From Leptospira chreensis (GTDB lineage Bacteria > Spirochaetota > Leptospiria > Leptospirales > Leptospiraceae): a DNA stretch of 64,000 bases. Location: positions 11,560 through 75,559 of the forward strand of contig NZ_JAFFPS010000006.1 in NCBI RefSeq assembly GCF_016919165.1, in the 5' to 3' direction. Under the pieces are notes generated by a model. That model had not been told where the DNA came from and did not search any database. It saw only the letters and a list, made by a program, of their open reading frames with translations. Each line of letters opens with the position of its first letter. The first letter of the stretch is position 1. Position numbers and translations under genes: made by a program. Shown here one piece after another: positions 57,541 through 64,000 of the stretch.

Positions 57541-57569
57541 TTGACCACAAAGGGTCGGTTTCATATAAA
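57541..57569 (+). promoter_or_regulatory. sigma-70 type promoter of the zinc-ribbon gene
   Basis: TTGACC (57541-57546) and TATAAA (57564-57569) are separated by exactly 17 bp, the best promoter match in the window. Transcription would start near 57576, giving a leader of about 48 nt before ATG 57624. The other part of this 299-bp gap (57325-57540) is very AT-rich, with an AGATT/AATCT inverted repeat around 57481-57497 and no ORF. Confidence 0.75.
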
Positions 57570-57623
57570 GTAACTTCATCGTAGTGTTTCCCCTCCCCCT
57601 GTTTTAGGGAATTTTGGGGACTT

Positions 57624-57848
57624 ATGAACAGCACTGTCGATAAGCGGACTCATACAGGTAAATATAGAATGCTCGAAAGCAATACAAAGATAAAAACTGC
57701 AGACTTTATGAATGTGAAAATTAATAATCTTAAACCTTGTGCGGAATGTGGATCCATCACGAACCTTTATCAATACAATCTCTGCAAAGTTTGTTTGTCC
57801 AAGAGTTTCAAAAAGCTTGTAAAAATCATCGACTCCGTGAGAAAGTAG
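57624..57848 (+). CDS. small zinc-ribbon protein
   Basis: 74 residues; GGGGA lies 5-9 bases before the ATG and a consensus promoter lies upstream. The middle holds PCAECGSITNLYQYNLCKVC, i.e. two CxxC pairs 14 residues apart, a standard one-zinc ribbon, followed by a basic helix (LSKSFKKLVKIIDSVRK). Cytoplasmic; may bind nucleic acid or a protein partner. Family not recognised. leuS starts 28 bp downstream and may be cotranscribed from the same promoter. Confidence 0.75.
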   Translation: MNSTVDKRTHTGKYRMLESNTKIKTADFMNVKINNLKPCAECGSITNLYQYNLCKVCLSKSFKKLVKIIDSVRK

Positions 57849-57876
57849 AATTACTACACTTTCTCTACGTTAGTCG

Positions 57877-60480
57877 ATGAATTATCCATTCCAAGATATT
57901 GAACAAAAATGGCAAAAACACTGGGACGACCACCAGACCTTTCGCACGGACGCTCACTCAACCAAACCTAAATACTATTGTTTAGACATGTTTCCCTACC
58001 CAAGTGGCGCAGGACTGCACGTAGGCCACCCTGAGGGATATACAGCCACCGACATCATTTCACGACTCAAACGAATGGAAGGATTTGAAGTCCTTCACCC
58101 CATGGGATGGGACGCTTTTGGCCTTCCTGCCGAAAGATACGCGATGACAACGGGAGTTCACCCCCGCACCACCACAAAGAACAATATTGATACCTTTCGC
58201 CGCCAAATCAAAAGCCTTGGTTTATCTTATGATTGGAATCGAGAAATCTCGACCACTCACCCGGATTATTACCGCTGGACCCAGTGGATTTTCCTGCAAA
58301 TCTACAATTCCTACTTTGATCGCAAAGAAAACAAAGCCCTACCGATCGCTTCCCTCATCCAATCCTTAGAAACAGAAGGTTCTTCCTTTTTTGAAGGAAA
58401 AGAACTACCGAAAGGAATCCAATTTTCGGCTTCCGACTGGAAGGCCAAATCTCGTAAGGAAAAAGAAGATATCCTCTCTCATTTCCGATTGGTGTATGAA
58501 GCAAACATTCCGGTCAACTGGTGTGAGGCACTCGGCACCGTTCTTGCCAACGAAGAGGTCGAAGAATGGACTTCCAAAGGATATTCTGTAGAAAGAAAAC
58601 CCATGCGCCAATACATGATGCGCATCACTTCTTACGCCGAACGTCTGCTACATGATCTTTCTCTCTGCGAATGGCCTACTTCTACCTTAGAGATGCAAAG
58701 GAATTGGATTGGAAAATCCGAAGGATTGGAACTCAGTTTCCCGGTTCCTTCCCTTTCCAAAGACATCACTGTTTATACAACAAGACCCGACACTATTTTT
58801 GGGGCTACTTACCTAGTCCTTGCCCCAGAACACGCACTCGTGGCAGAACTCACAACTGCAGAACAAAAATCAGCAGTCGAGAAATACCAAAAGGACTGTT
58901 CTTTAAAAAGTGATTTGGAACGAACCGAACTAAATAAAGACAAAACCGGTGTGTTTACTGGATCATACGCAACTTTGCCAACAGATTCTTCTATTAAAGT
59001 TCCGATTTATATTTCTGATTATGTTTTAATTTCCTATGGAACCGGTGCCATCATGGCGGTTCCTGCTCACGACCAAAGAGACTACGACTTTGCTGTGAAG
59101 TTCCAACTTCCGATCAAACAAGTCATCGATGGAAAAATGGAACCAAACCTTGCTTTTGATTCCAAAGATTCAATTTGTATCAACTCTTCTTCCGCAGAAG
59201 TACAGTTAGATGGTAAATCTTACAAAGATGCCTTCCAAACCATGTCCACTTGGGCAGAAAAGAAAGGCCTTGGTCGCAAAAAAATCCAATTCAAACTAAG
59301 AGATTGGCTTTTTGCCAGACAAAGGTATTGGGGAGAGCCCATCCCTCTCGTTCATTTTGCAGATGGAACACCAAAAGCTCTTTCTGAAACAGAACTTCCC
59401 TTGGTATTACCTGACCTAGAAGAATTCAAACCTTCTGGAACCGGTGAATCTCCTCTTGCCTTAGCAAAAGATTGGCTTGTTTATACGGATCCGGTAACCG
59501 GTGAAGTCGGAAAAAGAGAAACCAATACGATGCCGCAGTGGGCTGGTTCTTGTTATTATTATCTTCGTTATATCGATCCAAGAAACAACGACAAACTCAT
59601 CGATCCAGAACTTGAAAAAGCTTGGATGCCTGTGGAAGTCTATGTGGGTGGGGCAGAACACGCCGTATTACACTTGCTATACTCTAGATTTTGGCATAAA
59701 ATCCTTTTTGATTTAGGACATGTATCTTCCCCAGAACCATTTCAAAAATTGGTCCACCAAGGTTTGATTTTGGGAGAAGATAAAGGGAAAATGTCCAAAT
59801 CACGCGGAAACGTTGTCAATCCAGATGATGTAGTTTCTGAATTTGGTGCGGACACACTTAGGCTTTTTGAAATGTTTATGGGTCCGTTTGAGATGTCCAA
59901 ACCTTGGAGTAAAAACGGGGTGGATGGTGTGTTTCGATTTTTAAATCGAGTTTGGAGATTGTTTCATTCAGGTGAAAACGAATCCTTCTTTGTAGAAGAG
60001 ATCGAACCAAACGAAGCCGAACTGAAAACACTACATCGTACGATTAAAAAAGTAAAAGACGATATCGATAATTTTTCTTTCAATACTGCTGTGTCTCAGA
60101 TGATGATCTTCATCAATGAGTTCACAACAAATCCTAGAAAACCAAAAAAAGTATTAGAGCCATTTGTTCTGGCACTCTCTCCTTATGCTCCTCATTTGGC
60201 AGAAGAACTTTGGTTTAAACTTGGACACAAAGAATCACTCGCCTACCATCCTTATCCCAAATGGGATGAGAAGTATTTGATTGATGCGAACATTACGATT
60301 GTGATCCAAGTGAATGGAAAGATGAGAGGAGAGTTCCTTGCCCCAAGGGATATCGAAGAGAAAGAAGTTTTGGCTCTCGCAAAAGCAGTGGAAAAAGCAA
60401 AACCATTTTGGGAAGGCAAAGAAATCAAAAAAGAAATCTATGTGAAGGGAAAACTCGTAAACATAGTGGTTGCGGGATAA
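57877..60480 (+). CDS. leuS: leucyl-tRNA synthetase
   Basis: Class Ia synthetase, 867 residues, normal bacterial length. HIGH motif FPYPSGAGLHVGHPEGYTA near residues 40-55, editing CP1 domain with the threonine-rich TTRPDTIFGATYLVLAPEH and GTGAIMAVPAHDQRDYDFA, leucine-specific region, KMSKS loop DKGKMSKSRGN, anticodon-binding helical domain and C-terminal domain (IVIQVNGKMRGEF). Terminated by a hairpin 90 bp downstream. Confidence 0.98.
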   Translation: MNYPFQDIEQKWQKHWDDHQTFRTDAHSTKPKYYCLDMFPYPSGAGLHVGHPEGYTATDIISRLKRMEGFEVLHPMGWDAFGLPAERYAMTTGVHPRTTTKNNIDTFRRQIKSLGLSYDWNREISTTHPDYYRWTQWIFLQIYNSYFDRKENKALPIASLIQSLETEGSSFFEGKELPKGIQFSASDWKAKSRKEKEDILSHFRLVYEANIPVNWCEALGTVLANEEVEEWTSKGYSVERKPMRQYMMRITSYAERLLHDLSLCEWPTSTLEMQRNWIGKSEGLELSFPVPSLSKDITVYTTRPDTIFGATYLVLAPEHALVAELTTAEQKSAVEKYQKDCSLKSDLERTELNKDKTGVFTGSYATLPTDSSIKVPIYISDYVLISYGTGAIMAVPAHDQRDYDFAVKFQLPIKQVIDGKMEPNLAFDSKDSICINSSSAEVQLDGKSYKDAFQTMSTWAEKKGLGRKKIQFKLRDWLFARQRYWGEPIPLVHFADGTPKALSETELPLVLPDLEEFKPSGTGESPLALAKDWLVYTDPVTGEVGKRETNTMPQWAGSCYYYLRYIDPRNNDKLIDPELEKAWMPVEVYVGGAEHAVLHLLYSRFWHKILFDLGHVSSPEPFQKLVHQGLILGEDKGKMSKSRGNVVNPDDVVSEFGADTLRLFEMFMGPFEMSKPWSKNGVDGVFRFLNRVWRLFHSGENESFFVEEIEPNEAELKTLHRTIKKVKDDIDNFSFNTAVSQMMIFINEFTTNPRKPKKVLEPFVLALSPYAPHLAEELWFKLGHKESLAYHPYPKWDEKYLIDANITIVIQVNGKMRGEFLAPRDIEEKEVLALAKAVEKAKPFWEGKEIKKEIYVKGKLVNIVVAG

Positions 60481-60569
60481 ATTTCTTTTCGTTCGAAATT
60501 AAGATTCATTAAACTCAAAATGGAAAGTTTAAATTACTTTCCAAATGGAATCACAAATTCCGAAATCAG

Positions 60570-60611
60570 AAAACCCCTATCTTCCAAACTTGGATAAGTT
60601 AGGGGTTTTTT
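60570..60611 (+). terminator. leuS terminator, possibly bidirectional
   Basis: AAAACCCCTA (60570-60579) pairs with TAGGGGTTTT (60600-60609), with an inner TCCA/TGGA helix in the loop, then a T run to 60611. Four A on the other side give a weak T run for the minus-strand gene ending at 60627. Confidence 0.82.
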
Positions 60612-60626
60612 CTTTTAAATCCTTTT

Positions 60627-61784
60627 TTATAAGATCACCATTACAAAAATCAACACTCCAAAGAGGACGATGGTAATGAAGGCACCCATAAGCATAAACA
60701 AGTTGGCGCCCGAACCTTTGGATTCCTGTGCCGGAGCATTTCCCACTTTTTTCTTGGTTGTTTGTCCCGCAGAACCTTTGCTTGGTGTTGCCATAGCTGC
60801 TGGTTTGGGAATGGCAACCTTCACCGGATGTTCTTCGACGGAATGAAGTAAATACTGGTTCGGACCTTCGGCAAAGATATGGTATTCTGTTTTGCTACCT
60901 GCAATTCCAAGAAACCTTCCCACCACTGGGTCTTTTGTTATTTTTCCTTCTTCATCAATGAGTCCAAGAATTTGTGCATTGGTGAGACCTTCGGGAGTTT
61001 CTGTGGGAACACGGAATAAAATTTCCATACCCTCTACCAAATTATCAAACTCCACCCCATTGATGGGAGAAATGACAGTTTTCATATTCAATTCTTTAGG
61101 GAAGGAAGCTCGGTATTGGGCAATCTGGCGTTCGAGGGAAGAAAGTTCACCTTTTGCTGGTTCGGTGGAAACTCCCGGAACCGAAGCATCTTTTGCAGAT
61201 GGTGATTCGTCATCTGGTTTCGGAATGGGAAGGATCACACCTTTCATTGGATTTTCATAACGAAACTTTGCCGTCGATAGTTTGTCCACTTCGGCTTGGA
61301 GTTTGATATTCCTACCTTTTGTGGCAGTAAGGATGGGCATTTCTAAAATTTCAGCAATATGAGAAGGGTCTTTTTTTTGCCAAAGGGGGAGTAACTCCTC
61401 TAACTTCTCTTTGGTGAAGGCTCTGTGTACAGCACGACCAATGTTCTCGGAAATCGCCGGGTCATATCCACCTGTTTTTCCAATATCACCTAAATCGGTG
61501 GAGATCTGAACATGATCAGCAAAGGTTCGGATTCGCCTAAAGGTGGGCGACGTTCCTACCACAGCATACAATTCCATCACATGTTTACGAATGGAGGATA
61601 CAAGAATGAGAACCATTCCGTTCAAACTGTCCAAATCGATTTTAACTTTTACTAAGTAACCATCTGTAATTTTACCTTGTAAAACTTCTTTGGCTTGTTC
61701 GTCCGTAAACACGGCTTCTCTTGTCAGACCAATGAGGTCTGCTTGTCGTTTGAGTTGATCTGCTTTTGAGCTTAATTCGGACAT
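60627..61784 (-). CDS. tail-anchored protein of unknown function
   Basis: 385 residues, no signal peptide, one C-terminal hydrophobic helix (LFMLMGAFITIVLFGVLIFVMVIL) that ends the protein, so a cytoplasmic tail-anchored membrane protein. The N-terminal 130 residues form an alpha/beta domain (LVKVKIDLDSLNGMVLILVSSIRKHVMELYAVV). A linker rich in Pro/Ser/Lys leads to a second domain with VEFDNLVEGMEILFRVP and repeats of I-D-E-E-G-K. Another linker (KGSAGQTTKKKVGNAPAQ) precedes the anchor. No family recognised. Its ATG overlaps the stop of the GHKL-like gene by one base, so the two are coupled. Confidence 0.75.
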   Translation of the reverse strand: MSELSSKADQLKRQADLIGLTREAVFTDEQAKEVLQGKITDGYLVKVKIDLDSLNGMVLILVSSIRKHVMELYAVVGTSPTFRRIRTFADHVQISTDLGDIGKTGGYDPAISENIGRAVHRAFTKEKLEELLPLWQKKDPSHIAEILEMPILTATKGRNIKLQAEVDKLSTAKFRYENPMKGVILPIPKPDDESPSAKDASVPGVSTEPAKGELSSLERQIAQYRASFPKELNMKTVISPINGVEFDNLVEGMEILFRVPTETPEGLTNAQILGLIDEEGKITKDPVVGRFLGIAGSKTEYHIFAEGPNQYLLHSVEEHPVKVAIPKPAAMATPSKGSAGQTTKKKVGNAPAQESKGSGANLFMLMGAFITIVLFGVLIFVMVIL

Positions 61785-62494
61785 TATTCTACAAACAATT
61801 GTTCGTGTGTTTCTGTGGATTTGGGAATCTCACTTAAATGTACTTCCACACGCGCTACTGTTTCCTTTTTCCTTTCTGATGAATATATAGAGAGTAAACG
61901 ACGGTCAAAACCAGACTGAGACAATAATATTTCTACCATTGTGATTCCCATTCCCGCTCCCTCCGTACTATCGCCGTGCTCCATAAAGAACTCGAATAGA
62001 TTATCATACTTTTTCGCATTAATAAACTTTTCTTTTACCCGTTCTGCCTCAATTGGCAATAATGGAAAATTATTTCTGATTTCTAGGTCGATTTTGTCCT
62101 TTTGGTAGATGCAAGTGATCTTTACGTAGTGACCGGTCTCCCGCATCTTCTTTTTGTATGTGGGAAATTTCCTTTCGTTGAGACTCGATTTAAAGAGTTT
62201 CATCCCCTCTTCATAATCATTTAAATTTCGAATGTTGAGTTTTAGTTCCTCAAAGATGATTCTTTTGATGGCAGCTTTTGTGGAGTTGACGATGAGTTCT
62301 TTGGCCGCTGTATAAAAGAGCTCCATCAAATCTTCACGACCCACAGAACCTAAAATTCGGAACAAAATGTATTTGAGTTTGGCCTCACCGATATCCCCCA
62401 TCACGTAAGTGATCATTGAGACCTTTTTACCTAACTCCACGGCATGATCCACCGTGGTGCGAAACTGAGAAGTTAGTTGGATCTCTTGAGACAT
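61784..62494 (-). CDS. GHKL/HATPase-like protein
   Basis: 236 residues, cytoplasmic. The helix AAKELIVNSTKAAIKRIIFEE resembles the N box of histidine-kinase-type ATPases, and the later GDSTEGAGMGITMVEILLSQSGFD resembles the G2 box with its lid. The D-x-G-x-G (G1) motif is not clear: a segment IRNNFPLLPIEAERVKEKF stands where it would be. So this is a divergent GHKL fold, without a phospho-acceptor His domain, more like an anti-sigma kinase (RsbW/SpoIIAB) or a stand-alone sensor ATPase. Function unknown. Coupled to the tail-anchored protein. Confidence 0.65.
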   Translation of the reverse strand: MSQEIQLTSQFRTTVDHAVELGKKVSMITYVMGDIGEAKLKYILFRILGSVGREDLMELFYTAAKELIVNSTKAAIKRIIFEELKLNIRNLNDYEEGMKLFKSSLNERKFPTYKKKMRETGHYVKITCIYQKDKIDLEIRNNFPLLPIEAERVKEKFINAKKYDNLFEFFMEHGDSTEGAGMGITMVEILLSQSGFDRRLLSIYSSERKKETVARVEVHLSEIPKSTETHEQLFVE

Positions 62495-62544
62495 ACCGGT
62501 AAACTGAAAAAATTTGCCAACATGTAGGGGATTTGTCTAGCGAT

Positions 62545-63894
62545 TTATGATTTCTTCAGTTGTTTGCCTAGGATTTCCATCACTCCGCTGATGTTTGGTT
62601 TGCAAGATTGGATTTGGTTCTTCAGTTTTTCATCAATGTTAGGGATTTTCCCTTCATGGAAGGCTAATTTGAATTCTGTGAACTTGAGTCCATTCGCTGT
62701 AGAGATCACAACCACTGACTCACCCTTCTTCACAACACCCGATTCCACTGATTTCAAAAGTGCAGCAAGAGCCACACCGGTATGGGGATCGTTGTAAAGT
62801 CCGTAAAGATCTCCGCGAGCGGCAGCATTGGCCAATTCTTCTTCCGAAGCCACTTCCACAACGCCATTGAATTTCTTTAGAACACGGATCGCTTTTTTCA
62901 CAGAAACTGGATCCCCAATTTGGATCGCAGAGGCTAAAGTTTTTTCTGCAGTGACTGGAGAGAAGTCCGCAAAACCCTTCTTAAACGATTCGTAGAGGGG
63001 ACTTGCATTTTTTGCTTGGGCTAAAATAATTCTTGGTAGTTTATCAATGAGTCCCAGTTCCAACATCATCTCAAATCCCATCCCGAGAGCCGAAACATTC
63101 CCTAAGTTTCCACCCGGAATGACAATCCAATCCGGAACCTTCCAACCTAACTGTTGTGTAATTTCGACAGAGATTGTTTTTTGCCCTTCAATGCGAAGTG
63201 AATTCATGGAGTTCGCAAGATAGATGGATTTTTCTTTGGTGAGTTCTCTCACTACTGCCATACAACCATCAAAGTCTGTCTCGAGTGCCAAAACTAAAGC
63301 ACCATTGGCGACGGGTTGGATGAGTTGGGCCGTTGATACCTTGTTTGCTGGTAAAAGGATGATGGAGGGAATGCCTGCTTTGGCTGCATAAGAAGCAAGA
63401 GCCGCCGAAGTATCTCCCGTAGAAGCACAAGCGACTGCTTGGATGGGAACTCCATCAGAGATCATTTGTTTGACTTGGCTCACAAGAACCGTCATCCCTA
63501 AATCTTTAAAAGAACCTGTATGAGAAATCCCACACTGTTTGATGTGAAGGCTTGCGAGTCCTAAATCTTTGGCAAACCGAGCGGCATCATACAAATGTGA
63601 TGTCCCTTCCCCCGAAGTAATGATATTTTCATCACTAATGCCGGGAAGGACCCATTCCTTTTTCCCCCAAACCCCAGAGGCATAGGGAAATTGGCTGGAA
63701 CGGAACCGAGATTCAAATTCCGATTTCCATTCAGGTGCGGAAACTTGTTTGAGGCTGTCTATATCGTGTTCGACATTTAAAAGTTCCCCGCAAGACTCGC
63801 AGGAATAAATCACTTGGTGGAGAGGGTAGGTTTTGCGACAGGAGTCATTGGTACAACGAAACTGTGCTCGGAATTGATATTTTGTAAGTGACAT
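62545..63894 (-). CDS. thrC: threonine synthase
   Basis: PLP enzyme converting O-phosphohomoserine to threonine. 449 residues; the N-terminal ribbon FRCTNDSC ... YSCESCGELL has four Cys, probably zinc, as in some threonine synthases. PLP Lys in HTGSFKDLGMT, phosphate-binding CASTGDTSAALASYAAKAG, then VIPGGNLGNVSALGMG. The C-terminal part has VVISTANGLKFTEFK. Separate from the GHKL gene by 50 bp; same direction, so possibly the operon head. Confidence 0.95.
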   Translation of the reverse strand: MSLTKYQFRAQFRCTNDSCRKTYPLHQVIYSCESCGELLNVEHDIDSLKQVSAPEWKSEFESRFRSSQFPYASGVWGKKEWVLPGISDENIITSGEGTSHLYDAARFAKDLGLASLHIKQCGISHTGSFKDLGMTVLVSQVKQMISDGVPIQAVACASTGDTSAALASYAAKAGIPSIILLPANKVSTAQLIQPVANGALVLALETDFDGCMAVVRELTKEKSIYLANSMNSLRIEGQKTISVEITQQLGWKVPDWIVIPGGNLGNVSALGMGFEMMLELGLIDKLPRIILAQAKNASPLYESFKKGFADFSPVTAEKTLASAIQIGDPVSVKKAIRVLKKFNGVVEVASEEELANAAARGDLYGLYNDPHTGVALAALLKSVESGVVKKGESVVVISTANGLKFTEFKLAFHEGKIPNIDEKLKNQIQSCKPNISGVMEILGKQLKKS

Positions 63895-64000
63895 AGACTT
63901 CTCTAGGCTTCAGATTTACGGAAACTTCCTTTTCCATTCTGGAGAAAGGGGAAAAATGCACGAATGATTTTTATCGTTTTTTGATGGATATGGAAACAGA
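63895..64000. other. window end upstream of thrC
   Basis: 106 bases with no supportable complete gene. On the plus strand GGAG-AAAGGGG precedes a chain of very short overlapping frames: ATG 63956 (3 codons), ATG 63964 (6 codons) and ATG 63984, which stays open to the window end. A plus-strand gene may begin here, but the visible part is too short to call. Confidence 0.3.

Overview
The window is chromosomal DNA of a spirochaete, almost certainly a Leptospira of the saprophytic (L. biflexa-like) type. The reasons are a moderately AT-rich base composition, Leptospira-style lipoboxes (ILGC, TIYC, FTNC), an FcpA flagellar-coiling protein (a family known to me only from Leptospira), a DUF1574/MBOAT pair, and several exported proteins of a Leptospira-only look. 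Genes are densely packed on both strands, with many 1-26 bp overlaps. I saw no insertion sequence, prophage, CRISPR array, rRNA or tRNA. This reads as ordinary core chromosome with a few lineage-specific loci.

Layout. 1-5.1 kb: the 3' part of a COG3014-type lipoprotein gene, then (minus strand) ftsQ-ftsA-ftsZ and a small exported helical protein with three AT-rich palindromes in front of it. 5.3-9.9 kb (minus): MBOAT acyltransferase, SGNH/DUF1574 partner and an exported caspase-like protease. 10-20.4 kb (plus): recQ, pyrC, a PAS-GGDEF-EAL protein, pheT, a 7TMR-DISM/PP2C sensor phosphatase and a gamma-carbonic-anhydrase-like protein. 20.4-28.5 kb: MFS transporter, hotdog thioesterase, a second GGDEF-EAL protein with a degenerate cyclase half, a CDF metal exporter, a GST plus PhlG-like hydrolase pair divergent from a TetR regulator, and MltA. 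28.8-33.7 kb (plus): the classic rpmH-rnpA-yidD-yidC-khpB-mnmE string.

33.7-47 kb: a lysine-rich exported peptide, a Vps62-like lipoprotein, a GMC oxidoreductase/ankyrin pair, an RND efflux pump, a DsbA/FrnE protein, an Acg-like nitroreductase, a TauE/SafE exporter, a few unknowns and a YihY-family membrane protein. 47-54 kb: a 53-residue protein and a terminator directly in front of an ABC-F ATPase, rhodanese, DAHP synthase, panB-folK, a DnaC/DnaI-like ATPase and fcpA. 54-64 kb: a YbbA/YbbP-like ABC system, a zinc-ribbon peptide with a consensus promoter, leuS, a GHKL-ATPase-like protein coupled to a tail-anchored protein, and thrC.

How they work together: division (ftsQAZ), membrane-protein and tRNA-modification biogenesis (rpmH to mnmE), amino-acid, folate and pantothenate synthesis, c-di-GMP and phosphatase signalling, envelope modification and flagellar shape. 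The points most worth a second look are the exported caspase in the MBOAT/SGNH string, the triple palindrome, the start-codon puzzles of rnpA and tetR, the attenuator-like layout before the ABC-F gene, the PhlG-like/GST/TetR module, the duplicated mltA 5' end, and the uncharacterised GHKL/tail-anchored pair. None is proven to be a new system.
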